Shown piece by piece: positions 24,891 through 38,600 of a DNA stretch of 55,313 nucleotides. Location: contig MCFG01000201.1 in the NCBI GenBank assembly GCA_002104895.1, positions 67,501 to 122,813 of the forward strand. Direction: 5' to 3'. Within the stretch, counting starts at the first letter, position 1; each line of letters opens with the position of its first letter. The DNA comes from Anaeromyces robustus. Lineage: Eukaryota; Neocallimastigomycota; Neocallimastigomycetes; Neocallimastigales; Neocallimastigaceae. The notes under the pieces are model-generated. The model did not search any database and was not told where the DNA came from. It saw nothing but the letters and a program-made list of their open reading frames with translations. The translations under genes were made by a program, and so were the position numbers.

Positions 24891-27800
24891 TTATATTTTA
24901 ACATCTACACAAAGCATTCTTTCAATAAAGTTTCTTAAAGTTTCAGTTACTAATTCATTAGTTGTTCTTAAAGTTAAACGGTACATCTAATTAAGTAATA
25001 AAAATTTATAATGTAATAAATAAAAATAATTAGAAATAATAAATATATTAATAATAAACAATAAAATCAATAAAATCAATAATAATATATATTTATAAAA
25101 TATTTCTATTTCTATTTCTATTTCTATTTCTATTTCTATTTCTATTTCTATTTCTATTTCTATTTCTATATTATTATAATTTCTATATATATATATATTT
25201 TTTTTTAAAATACCTGTTGTTCTAAGTTAGGTTCTAATCTTAATAAACAACCAATTTTACCAAGATCAATAGAATGGAAAACTGCAGCACCAACAAAGTT
25301 ATTTTTATTTGGATCAACATTTTCACAAATACCAAAATGTAAACTTGATAATATACTTCTAGTTTTACTAATATCAATTGCTACTGGTGTCTTGAAAATA
25401 ATTTGACTTTCTCTTGGTGGTCCACCAATTTGTCTCCAACGAGTGAAGAAGTCTTGACAATTCATTATAATAGGTTCAAGGAATTTACCAATAGAAACTG
25501 GGAATTGAAGTTGTAAAGTATTTGGCATACCATTCATATGATATTGAATTAATAATATAGGTGGATTCTTGAAAACACCATTACATTCTAATGCATAAAG
25601 TTGATTAAGTTGTGTAGCTGCTGGAATAGTTTGAGCAATTGGTTGGGCTACACTAAGTTTTAATTCATTTTCAGATTTAGTTTGAACAATGAAATTAGTA
25701 AGAGTAAATTGTGTTTTATTACCAGCAAATAAGGCAATTCTACCTAAATGGTTATGATATTCAGATTTAATACCTAATTGAATGGTAGAATCTTCATATA
25801 AAATACCATTATCTGCTAACATTAATTTATTATAATAGATATCAGCCATTTTTTCTGCAGGTATAATGTCTTTTGGAGCTTGTACAATATCTTTAACTGT
25901 ATCATTTGGTTTAAGATCCTCAAGAGTAGATTCCTTTTTAATAATTCTACGATCTTTATTCTTATTGGCATCTTTACCACCAATAACCCAAATTCTTTTA
26001 TCTTCGGTATCAGCAATCTTTTTATTAAGACTTGAAAGTAAAATAGATTCTCTTTCTGGGAATGGTGGCATTTCATCAAATACAGTTTGTAAAAGATCAT
26101 CTGTTGGAAGATTACTAATAGCTAAATATTCACATGCTCTTTGTTGTAATTCAACATCTAATACATGACTGTATTGCTTGAAAACATTGGTAACTTCACT
26201 TTTAATTTCTGGGAATAAATTAATAAATTTAATATAAGTAGATAAAAGTAAAGCACGTGTAGAAAGAGATGACATACCAAATTTGGAATGTATAGTAGTA
26301 AATTGTTCAATTGGACTACAACCTGGTTCATTAGCAATTAAATGACCAAATTCACCAAGAATATAACCAGCAACCTTTAATGTAGTTTCATGACATATTG
26401 GTGATTTCAATGAAAACATTAATGTACGAGCAGCATATTCTTGTAAATCTTCATTGTTAGTAACAATTTGAATAATACGGTACCAAACCTCATCACTAAC
26501 AAAATCACCAGCAATAGAAATTAATTGAAGCATAATATCTACATACCATGAATATTCAGTAGCATATTTTTCAGTTAAAATAGCAATCTTAAGTACAAGT
26601 TCTTCTTTAATAGCATAATCAGCAACTTGAAGATATTTTAAAAGTTCAGTTACAATGGTTTCAGCATTACTATTATCACACATACTATATAATAAATCTA
26701 ATGCCTTTCTTCTTACACTAATATCTTTATCTTTTAAAGACATAATAATTGTATTTTGATGTTTTTTGATTGGTTCAAGTGAATCAATAAAACCAGCTAA
26801 ATGACACATAGTTTCTAAACCTAAATATCTAGTGTTTGTTTCTTTTGAGGAAATGAATTTTCCTAATAAGACAGCAGCTTGACTAACAATATGTGATTCA
26901 CTATCTATATGAATGGCTAAGTTAATAGCTTCGAATAAAACTGCATTTTGAGCATTATTATGTTGAATATTCTTTGGAATTTCTTGTGAATTATTTATAA
27001 TAGCTTGAAGAGTATGGTTTAATCTTTCAAGTAAATATTTATCCTCTATTATTTTATTTTATTGTATTTTATTTTATTTTAAATAAGATTATTTTCATTA
27101 AATTGATTGCATATTATTGATTTTGATTTAGAAAATATGTAGATATATATAATTATAATATAAAGTAATATATAAAATATAAAAATAAACATATATATAT
27201 AAAATATAAAGATATATAGATATAGAAGTATAAAGATATAACAATCATATTTAATAATTAATCATTCAAATATAATATATATATATATATACATAATTAT
27301 CACTCATATTTCCAAAAATACTTATAAAGAGTTATATAATTATATATTTTATTATTAAAATAACTATTATTATTATATTTATTTATTTTTTTTTTTTACC
27401 TGGTGGTGGGTAATATTGTAAAAGTCTTAAAAGTTTAACTTGAAGCCATGGAATTGGAACTTTATAATACAAATAATCTAAAGTATATTCTTTTTCAATG
27501 ACAATCTTTTTTTATATTTATATATTTATATAGTGATATTTTTATTGTTAAATGTATAGATATATAATATATAAATATTTATAAATTCGTCAATAATAAT
27601 AATAATAATAAAAATAATAATAATAATAATAAAAGTATTTAATTAATTATAAAAAAAATTATTAAATCATTTAATTAAATAAAATAATTTATGTAATTTA
27701 AAGAAAATTTACTCTATAAAGACGATCAATAGCTTTTGGAATACAAGCTTCATAAGCTTGTGGATATTGTTGTGCTAATGAAGTAATAAGACTTGTAACA

Positions 27801-29387
27801 GATAAAGTAACACCCTGATATGTATAATACATTTTTTATATTTATTAAATTATATTTTATTTAAATACAATTTATATTTGATATAAAATAACATAACATA
27901 ATAAATATAAAATAAAATTATATTTACCAAATCGTGGTCATCCATTAAATATAAAATTAATTCAGCCCAATCAATAGCTGGAATAATATCACTATGTTTA
28001 CGGAATAATCTAAGCATACATAAAGCAGCCTTCTTTTTAACAAATGTTCTCTTTTGACTTTATTATATTATAATATATATACAATATATAAATATATAAA
28101 TAAATATTATATTCAAAAATGTATTTTTTTTTTTTATATTTATTTGTTTGTTTGATTTTATTAATTATATATGTAAATTAAATATATATAATTTTATATA
28201 CTTATGTATTTATTTACCTTGAAACAAGTAATCTTTGAACATCAACAGATAATGATTCTGCCATTTCACGACCACCAATATTAGCTATAGCATGTAAAGC
28301 TAAACAATTATGAATTTCATTATAATCTTCTAAATCTTTTCTAATTGAATTAACAACTAATTTAATGAGATCACTATTTTCAGTTAATAACAAAGTCATA
28401 GCAAGATAACCCTAAAAAAAAAAATTATTGTTTATTTTTATTTTTATTTTTTTTTTTATTTTATTTTTTATAAAATAAAATTGTTCCATAAGTTTTAATA
28501 TTAATTTACATATTATTGTTTATGTGGTTTATACATTGAAATATTTTTAAAAATATTTGATTTTTAATGCTTACAATTTGTTTTTCACTGTATTTGGAAC
28601 TAGAAATTAAATTTAAAGCTTCCATGTGACCGAAATCTACTTCCCAACCAAGAATGTAAATATATAATAATTTACAAACATATTTCTTTTTTTGATATCC
28701 ATTAAGATTTCCATCTTTTATTATTGTTATTGTTTTATTTTTAATAAATTATTGATAATTATTTTATTACGTTTTTTTATTGTTATGTTTGAGATATTGC
28801 ATATATTTCATTTTATAAAAAAAAAAAATCGTAAATATATGATATTATAATAAAAACAATGAATTATTATTAAAAATAACAGTATCAATTTCAATAATTT
28901 TATATTATATAAATTTATAAAATAAAAATTTTATATGATATAAATATATCAAAGAATAACAAAGAAAATAAAAAGTATATAAAAAATATTAAAATTAATA
29001 ATAAATATTTAATATATTTAATAATTTATTAATAAAATAATAAAAAAAAAACAAAATTAATTATAAATGAATAAATTTTTATTATGTAATAATAATATAA
29101 AAATAAAAAACCTCTAAATTTGTTTCTAATATTAGCCATTTCTTTGTTAATACGCTTCTCTTCCAACTCTCTTGCACGACCTTTTATTGTATTCATTAAA
29201 TATTAATTTGATGATGATATTTATAAAATTAAATATATATATGTTATATATAAATTATATATTATTATCCATTTTTGAAGAATTATTTTCATATTTATTG
29301 AAAAATATTATTCATTTTTCTTTTTTCAAATAAATACTTACAGTTACGAAGATCGGCAATAAATACAGTCAAACCTTTCATAGACAT
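24891..29387 (-). CDS. APL3: AP-2 adaptor complex subunit alpha (alpha-adaptin)
   Basis: Large subunit of the AP-2 clathrin adaptor, acting in endocytosis at the plasma membrane. Nine exons: 29342-29387, 29112-29180, 28575-28714, 28218-28411, 27928-28057, 27713-27814, 27400-27505, 25214-27045, 24891-24986. They encode 904 aa with all phases closing. The start [16 protein letters not shown] matches the family. [11 protein letters not shown] carries the Lys triplet (47-49) that corresponds to the PtdIns(4,5)P2-binding patch. The armadillo-like trunk includes [22 protein letters not shown]-like [42 protein letters not shown] and [11 protein letters not shown] short charged hinge (about 610-655) leads to the appendage (ear) domain, ending [11 protein letters not shown] plus an unusual 20-residue tail. 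The family usually runs 900-1000 aa. The hinge is short and I see no clear clathrin box in it. Several introns end in AAG instead of YAG. Confidence 0.95.
25101..25168. repeat. (TATTTC)n array in last AP-2 alpha intron
   Basis: About eleven tandem TATTTC units lie inside intron 8 of the minus-strand AP-2 alpha gene (24987-25213). In the sense orientation it is a purine-rich GAAATA array, so it is not the polypyrimidine tract. Confidence 0.92.
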
Positions 29388-31481
29388 TTTGACTATTTTA
29401 TCTTTACTTTTTGTTTAATTAATAATATATTGATTTTTCACTTGTTTTTTATTTGTAATAATATTTGTAATAACTTTTAAATAAATATAATATATAAAAT
29501 ATATATAAATATTAAAAATATTAAAAATAATAAATATAATAGAAAAAAAAATTATTATTTTAGAAGATTTATTTAAATTATTTATAATAATATTATTATA
29601 TCTTTATAATGATATATATAAATGTATTAAAATCAACTGATAATTATTTAATTAATTCATTTATTATTCATTTATTTATTTATTATTTTATATATATTTA
29701 ATAATAAAAAAAATAATAAAATATTTAATAATAGTAAAAAACATTATCTTTACTTACTTTTTTTTATTTTATTTAATTTTATTTATTTTTATTTTTATTT
29801 ATTGTTTTTTCCTTTTCTATAAATTTTTTAAAATTATTTTTTCATATTATATCTATTAGTTATTTTGTTTATTTTAATTCCCTTTATATTTCTTTTTTTT
29901 TTATTATTATAATTATTTTTTCTTTTACTATTGTTTTAATTATTTTTATTATTTATACTCTTTAATTATTAAATAAGTCTGTTATTAAATAACAGTTAAT
30001 TGTTAAAACATTTAATAGTTATAAAAATATAAATAATAATTTAAAACAAATTATTTTTTTTTAAAAAAAAAAAAGAAAAGAAGATATTATAAGAATATAA
30101 ATAATAATAAACAAAATTTAATTATTATGATAAATCTAATAAAAAAAATACTATATTTTAATAAATAAATAATAAATTTTTAATATTACTTAAAAATTAA
30201 TTTTATTATTGTTATTTGGAAATATGTAAATAAATAATAAATAAATTATAAAAAAAATTATAATACCTAAAGTACTTGTTTTATTTCGGTTTACTTACGA
30301 TACACGTGATTTCATTAATTATCATAGATCAATGTAAATCTTAATTAATTTAAATTTTTTTAAATCTTTATTTTTTTTTGTTTTTATATTTAAATATACA
30401 ACAAACCCTAATATTTAATTTATTAAATAAAAAAAAATAAAACGAAAATTAAAATGTAAAAAATAGTCTATAGAGCATTATTGTATATTATAAACTATTA
30501 TATATTAAATATTAAATATTAACTATATATATATTTTATAATTATTTAATCTTTATTCTAACTTCATATAATTTTTTTTATTATTTTCAATTTTATATAA
30601 AAAAAAAGGTAGTACAAAATATATTTTTCAAATTTTAAACTACATAGATTCTTAAATTAAAATTATTATAGTTTAAAAATTTCTATTATTCCTTTTATAT
30701 ATATATATTATTTTAATCTTTTTTATTTTTTAAAAGGAAGTATAATAAAATAAATCTTTAATAATTTTAATGTTAAATGAGTAATAGAGACATTAAAAAT
30801 TTAATTAATATCATTTGAATATTTCAATTTTATAAAATAACTCAACTACTTCAAAAAATCAAAAAGCATTATAAGGATTTTTTTATTTCTTTTATATATA
30901 TATATTATTATGGGAGACACATCAAAAAAAAAAAAAAAAAGATTGTAATGAGAAAAAAAAAAAAAAAAAAAAAAAAAAGAAAGAAAGAAAGAAAAAGAAA
31001 GCAAGATTAATTATCTTTTTAATATTTCATATAATGTCATTTACTAATATGCAATAATCCAATATTGCTATTTTTTTTTTTATTTTTTTTTTAAAAAAAT
31101 TAAATATATATTTTGATTATTTTAAAAAAAAGACAAAAAATTAATAATATATATAATTATAGTTTATTATAAAAGGCTAAAAATAGAACAAAGTTTTCTT
31201 CTATAATATATATAATGCTATATAAAATAAAGTATTATAGATATTAATTTTTTGAAGATAATTATTAATAATTTTAATAAAAATATAAAATTAATAATAA
31301 ATAAATAAATAAATAAATAAATTTATTATAATTTTTATTAAAGCTATTAATGATGAAAAAATAAAATATATTTTAAAGAATAGAAAATATTACATGGATA
31401 AATGTATTTTTTATTAGAAAAAAAAATAAAAATAAAACCTTCTATATACCAATTTAAAAAAATAATATATAATTAGCAAAG
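29388..31481. other. Divergent intergenic region, AP-2 alpha / LRRC56
   Basis: About 2.1 kb between two outward-facing genes, so it must hold both promoters. It is AT-only DNA with poly-A/GA-rich runs near 30927-31003 and a short (AAAT)n at 31302-31321. I see no convincing conserved regulatory motif. Confidence 0.6.
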
Positions 31482-32405
31482 ATGAATATTGATACTATAG
31501 CGATTAATCCCAGTATAATATCACCACAAGAAGAGTTAGAAGAAATTATTAGAGAATATATTACACCAGACAAACTTGTTAGTAAATAATAATGTTGTCA
31601 TAATAGATATATAATATAATAAATTTTTTTTTCTATAACATATTAATTTTTTGTTTCTTTTACTTTTTTCTTGTTTTATTTAAAGCGAAAAATTACTGGA
31701 ATAAATAATTTAGATGAAGTAAAAAGTATAGAATTGAAAGTTGATAGTAGAAAGACAAGTATTGGAAATGTTGGTATGGTTTTAAATATCAGGAGTATAT
31801 AATAAAGAAATTACGTTAATGAAATAAAAAATTCACAATATTTGACATAAAAATTATTTCATCTTTAATATAAATACAGGAAAAATATTACCAAATCTTT
31901 CACAATTAAAACTAAATAATAGTTATTTTGAATCTATAAGGTGATAATTTTTATTTTATTTTTATATATTGACTATTAACAATTAATTATTAATATTATT
32001 AATTATTGATTATTTATAAATATGATTTAAAAAAAAAAAAGAAATTTAGGTTCATCTTTTGATAAATTAAATATATTATGGGCATGTAATTGTTCTATTA
32101 ATGAACTTGATGGTATCAGTTCATTTAATTCATTAAAGGTATATATATTAATATACCTGAGAGAAAATTTCTTTAATTTTTAGATAATAAATACACATTT
32201 ATATATTAATAATAAATATATATATATTTTTTATATATATTAAAAATAATAAAAAAGAAATTATATGTGAATAAAAATATGATTTCAGATTTATATTCAA
32301 TAAGTATGTTAGAAAATCTGGAAACATTAAATATTGAAGGGTATATATTTTTTCAACAATATATATAATATATGATAAAATAATATTTAATTATTAAAAA
32401 ACTAT

Positions 32406-32447
<42 letters not shown>

Positions 32448-33726
32448 AATATTAAAAAATAAATAAACGTAAATAATAAATAAAAAGAAATTTAATATCA
32501 AAAATTGAACAATTAGAATATCTAGCATTATGTCCATCATTGAATAATCTTACTGTAAGAAATAATCCCATAATATCAAAATTAAAAATCGTAATAGAAA
32601 AAAATGAAAATATATCAAAACAGAATAAATTATTAGTCTATAATCAAATAATTCATGATTTAGTACCAAGCATTACAATATTAGATGGTGTACCATTGGA
32701 TTTGAATAAAAAAAGTATATTAAAAGGTAATAATACTAATAATATTAATAATAATAATAAATAATAATAATAATTAAATTAATGGTTATTGTAATGGTAA
32801 TTTAAATAATTATATTATTATTTTTTTTTAAATTATTTTATTATATATATAATATTATAATAAAATATTCGAAAAAGATGATGAAAAAAAAGATATAATA
32901 AAAAAGGCAGATGAAATGGCAAATGATATTATCAACATTAAAACAACAACATCAAATTCAAATAAATATTATGGTGTAGAGAATGAAGTAGAAGAAGCAA
33001 GTGAATTAACATATGGTAAATATTTATAAAAATAAAAAAAAATACTGTTAAGTAATAATAATACCATATAAAATTACATAAATTAAAAATTTAAACAAAA
33101 TTATTATTTATTATTTGATTTAATCATTTTTCTTATAAAGGAACAACTGAGACAGTATGTGGAAATCCAGCATTATTCTTACGTTCAAGAAAACAAGAAC
33201 TTCAAATTTCAAATGAAAAAAAGAAAAATGTAAATTTTATATATAAATTATGAATTTTTTCAACCATAACTAAATGTTATTACGTTTTCATATTAAAAAA
33301 AATTTTTTTAATTAATTCATATATATTTAATATCTAAAAGGAATTTGATATTATAATTAAAGATTATGTAGATAATGAAGAAAATGAAAATTTAAGTAAA
33401 ATTAATGAAAATAATGAACTAATTAATTCAGAAAAAAAAGAAAATTATATTAAAAAAGAGATAAAAAATTCAATAAATAATAATTTGAATAAAAATAAAA
33501 CTATTATTAATAATAATAAAGAAATTAATGATAATTATATAAAAGAAAAAAAGGTATCGACAAAATCAATATCAAATAAAGATATAATATCTAATGGAGA
33601 TAAAAAGAAAAAAATGAAATCAAAAATAATGAAAAAAAAGGTATCAAAGAACTCTGAATTAGATAATAATAAAGAAATTTACAATTCAGAAAATGTTACT
33701 GAAAATAATGATATTACATCTAATAG

Positions 33727-33758
<32 letters not shown>

Positions 33759-34435
33759 ATGAAATTGAAGAAACAAAACGATACACATTTTTAGATAATG
33801 ACGAATCCGAAAAAATAATAAAAGATAAAATAAAAAAATCAATTTTAAATGAATATGAAAAGAAAAAAACTTTAAAATCAAAGCATTATAGAAATCCTTC
33901 ATCTACAACTTCTATTTCTAAGCCTTCTTCATCATCTTCTAATATTGTAAAATTATATCATCATCATCAGTCCAACAGTAATGGTGGTAATGATTCAAAT
34001 TCAGTATATTCTATAGAAACCATATATAGTATAAGTAGTAATGATAGTAGTAACAGTAGTAATACGAATTATGGTAATAAAAATAAACAGAATAATAATA
34101 AATCAAATGATGATGATGATGATGATACTATAAGTAATAATAAGAAAGTAGATATAACCTATAAATCATTAAATGATAAAAATCATATATACTCATCATC
34201 AAATAAAAAAAATATTTATATTAAAAAACCTGTAATCAGAAATTCTAGAACAGGAAATACAAAAAGTAATGAATTTAATAATATTTCATTTTTAAAAAGT
34301 TTACAAGAAAATAATACTTTAATACCTCATCCACCATTAGATCCAATACCTCCTCAAGATAATTATCATAGACCTACATCAGTACCAATAATACGAAGAC
34401 GAATGATGTATAAAAGCAATATAAAAACTGCTTAA
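31482..34435 (+). CDS. LRRC56: LRRC56 / ODA8 orthologue, outer dynein arm assembly
   Basis: Leucine-rich-repeat protein needed for assembly or transport of outer dynein arms in motile flagella (LRRC56 in animals, ODA8 in Chlamydomonas). Nine exons: 31482-31577, 31686-31773, 31880-31940, 32042-32138, 32258-32340, 32488-32726, 32878-33015, 33141-33229, 33341-34435. They encode 661 aa. Family landmarks in order: EYITPDKL, the IELKVDSRKTSIGN block, repeats LPNLSQLKLN, LNILWACNCSINELDGI, LYVNKNMISDLYSIS, LENLETLNIEGN, then LEYLALCPSLNNLTVRNNP, the LRR cap LVPSITILDGVPL, and the post-LRR motif EASELTYG...CGNPALFLRSRKQEL. The C-terminal 365 residues are low-complexity Asn/Lys/Ser with an Asp run, ending in a Pro-rich HPPLDPIPPQDN segment; human LRRC56 is about 540 aa. 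Seven of eight introns end AAG. It is followed head to tail by MNS1. Confidence 0.88.
32407..32446. repeat. Poly-T tract of about 40 in LRRC56 intron 5
   Basis: A pure T run inside the 147 bp intron between exons 5 and 6, about 40 bp before the acceptor. It is longer than a normal polypyrimidine tract. Confidence 0.9.
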
Positions 34436-35654
34436 TTTAATTTATTAATTATTTATATTTTAATAAATAAGTAAAAAAAAAATTTTTTTATTTTTATTTT
34501 TTCACTTTTCATACATTTCAATTTTATATAATTTTATTTCTATTTATATATTTTCATTTCATTTTTTTTTATTTTAATAAAAAATAATTTCAAAAAATTT
34601 TTTATTATTAAAAGTTAAAAGAAAATAATTAAAAAAAGAAAAAAAAAAAAAAAAGACTATTATTTATATTCTATCTATTATAATTAATCACTGCAAAATC
34701 AAATATCATACAAAATGCATTATTAAAAAAGTTACAATTAAAACGTAAAATCAACAAGTATATATTATATTTAATTGCATTGTTACTTTAATGATAATTG
34801 AAAAGAATATTTATTAAAAAAAATTAAAAAAAAAAAAATAAATAAAAACTAAAAATAAACTCATATAGGTAACTTTATATAAGTTACCTGTTTAAATAAT
34901 TAATATGATCTATAAATTGTATCATTTTACTAATTTTGTTATTTATATATCATATAACTAAATTATTATAATATATGTAATTATGTTAAAAAGCAATTAG
35001 CATACTATTTATTAGCATTTGTGTGTTGTACAAATATTTTTATATAATTATAAATAATTTTAAAAAATAATATATGTTTAACTTTTGTTTATTTTATTTA
35101 TTTATGAAATAAAAAAAAAAAAAAAAAACATTTATTTAACAATAATCTAAATATATATAAATATAATATAATAAAAATTTTTTATTCGTACTGTTAATTA
35201 TTAAAAACAATTAAATGATTCAAATTCATTATTGATATAAATATTTTATTTTTTTTTACTGATAATAAAATACGAAGCATTTTTTTATAAAAGTTCGATA
35301 TAGTATTTTAATAATTAGGTAATACAAAAATAAAAGAAAAAAGATTTATTTATATATACATAATTGGATACAAAAATAAATTTTTTTTCTTGTTTAATAG
35401 TATAATAAATAATAATTAATATATATATATAAAAAAAAATTATTTTTATTATAGTTTTTACAATCTCCGATTGTTAAAATTTTTATTATCATTAAAATAA
35501 TATATTACCTACATATGTATAATTAATTTTTTTACCATTTTTTTTCAAATTTTTTATCATTCATAAAAAAGCATTTTTGGTTTAAATTATAAAAAGAAAT
35601 TATATATACAAATATAATATATTTTTAAATTAAAAAGTCTTTTTTTATATCACA
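34436..35654. other. Intergenic region LRRC56 / MNS1
   Basis: About 1.2 kb separating two head-to-tail flagellar genes. It must hold the LRRC56 3' end and the MNS1 promoter. The only non-repetitive structure noticed is the perfect hairpin at 34867-34889. Confidence 0.6.
34867..34889. promoter_or_regulatory. Perfect 9 bp inverted repeat with GGTAAC/GTTACC half-sites
   Basis: AGGTAACTT and AAGTTACCT flank a 5 bp spacer TATAT. The half-sites resemble RFX (X-box) half-sites, but they face outward instead of inward, so this is not a canonical X-box. It could equally be a transcriptional hairpin. It lies 432 bp after the LRRC56 stop and about 770 bp before the MNS1 start. Confidence 0.3.
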
Positions 35655-38600
35655 ATGTCTTCATTAAAGGTAAAGATATAGATATATATAATAAATACAT
35701 TATTGTTTATATATATAATACTAATGATTTTTATTCATTTTCAATAAACTTATATATAATTAAATATTTTAATAAATATATATATACTTATTCTTTTTTT
35801 TATATATTTTTTCCTTTTATTTTCTACTTATTAATAATTCAAAATTTAATAATACCAACAAACATAATAACAAAATAATAAAAAAAAAATAAAAAAAAAT
35901 TTATTATAATATCAACCAAATCAATAATAATAATTATATAATTACAATTCATTTAATGATAATAAAACTGATGATTATAATAATAATAAATAAATAAATA
36001 AATATATTAATAAATAAAATAGAAAAGATATTATGAAAAAGACAATGTATTCCCAAATTACCTAGATTTACCACCTCATGACCGTGGTAAAGGTCATATG
36101 CAATATAAAAATCAGGAATCAGATTATACTATATCAAATACAGTAATATTTTTATATATAACATTCTTTTTTTTAATTTTATAGACATATAAATAAGACT
36201 TAAAATAAATATTAAATAAATATATCTTTTGAAAATTTACACTAACAGAATCAATTCGAAATATCATATATTTAAAATACTCTATAAATAATTTTCTACA
36301 TATTTTTAATTAAAAATACTTATTATGATGGAAAAAAATATAATTATATTTCGAATAATTTATTGAAAAAAAAAAAAAAAAAAAAAAAACAATAAATAAA
36401 TTCAGGAAAAAATTATGAATCATGTAAGTATTTATAAATTTATATAAAAAAAAATTATACAAACTTTGGTTATTCATACATTAAATTTAAAAAATAATAC
36501 TATCATAAATGATAATTCTGATAATCTTATATTATTTTATATAATATTAATATGTAATAATAATATTATTTCTATTCTATATTTATACTCTTTTTTCATC
36601 TTTTTCATTGTTATAGCTAAAACAAGATGTAAGTACATCTCTAGCTCAAGAAAGTGATTCTCGTGTTGAAAATTTAAGAAAATATAGAAGTGGTGTAGCA
36701 TTAAATGAAGAAGATCGTTTAGCAATTCTTATTAATGAGGTAAATTATATAAAAATAATATTATATATAAAATTTTTATAATATTCCTAATAATAAATAT
36801 TTTTTATTATTATTAACATAATAAATATAATTAAAATAACTATTATAATATATATTTTTATATTATTAATCTTTATTAATATTTTTTTATCCTTTTTTTT
36901 TTATTATTACAATATTTTATTGTTATTTTTAATTGAAAGAGAGAGGAGATGAAAAGAAGAAGGAGGGAAGAATTAAAAAAAATTAATGAAGAAAACATAG
37001 AAGCAGCAGAAATCAATTTAAAATATAATAAACAATATTGTATGAAAAAATATTTACAACAAATATGGTTAAATTCTCCAGAATTAAGAGAATTAGAAGC
37101 TAAATTAAATTTAGCATATGTTAATAAAGAACGTGATATGCAAAAAAGGGAAAAAAAATTAAAAGAAGAACGTAAAAAAGTAAAGAACAATATTTATTTA
37201 TTAATTAAAATATATATATGATATTTAAAATTTATTTATTTTTATTATAAAAATTTTAATAATAAAAGATATAAAAAAAAAATATCATTCATACATTCAT
37301 AAATTAATCTATTATTATTATTATTATTATTATTATAATTAATTTCATATGAACAATAATATAAAAAAAATTAAATAAATCAAATATACATTATAAAAAA
37401 AATACATAAAAAAATACATATATTATATAGTTAGAGGATGAACAAATATCAAAACAATTATTACAAGATTATGAAGAATTTAAGAAGGAAGAAGCTGATA
37501 AAAAAGCTCATGATTTTTATGTTAGTAAAAATTACTTTAAAGAATTAGAACATCAAGTAAATGAACAAGAGCAACGTCGAATAGAAGAAAGCAAACAAGT
37601 TGAAAAAGATAAAGAATTAATTGATAAAATTGTTCAAAGAGTTTTTGAAGAAGATGAAAAGTAAATAGAAATATAAAAAAAAAAGATTATATAAACAATA
37701 ATAAAAGAATTAAAAAAGAAAAACATAAATATATATTTATTAATTAATTCATGAATTGATATAAATAATAACAAATTATAATTTTTCCTTTTTTTTTTTT
37801 AATAATATATTTATATATTCTGGCATATTTTTTTTTCAATTAAAGACAAAAACAATATGAAATTGAAAAAAGAAAAGAATTCCAAAAAGGAATTGAAGAA
37901 TTTCTTCAAAATAAACAACTTCAAAAAGAAGAAGAAGAATATATGCTTAAAAAAGAAGAAGAAAGTATTAATGAATATAATAAGAAAAAAGAAGAAAGAA
38001 AAGGACAAATAGATGAATTGAAAAAATTAAGAGAAAATAATAAAAACATTATATATCAAAGAGTAATATATATATATATTTTTAATATAATAATCTCTAA
38101 TTTTTATTTAAATATATAACATATATTTTTATGAGCATTAATTATTAAATTAATATAAAAAGAATAAAATAGACAAAATAATGTTTTTTATTTTTGCTTT
38201 TTATATTAATTATTAACAATATAAAATTTATTCAAATCAATACTTTCTTTTCTATATTTTAGTTGGCAGATGAAATCGAAAGAAATGAAAAAGAAAAAGA
38301 AATGGTTAACAAAATTAGAATTGAATTATACGAAGAAAAGCAAGCTGAACGTGAACAACAACTTGCTGATGTATATATATATATATATTTTTATTTTTAA
38401 TAATAATAATAATAATAATATCAAAACGAATAATTAATCTCAAATATATATATATATATTTTACATAATTATAATAGCAATTGTTCGAAAAGAAAATTAG
38501 ACAAAGAATTGAACTTATTGAATCCTTCCAAGAACAAATATTATATAAGAAAAAGAAACTTCAAGAAGAAAATGAAATTGAAGAGATATATAAGAAACAA

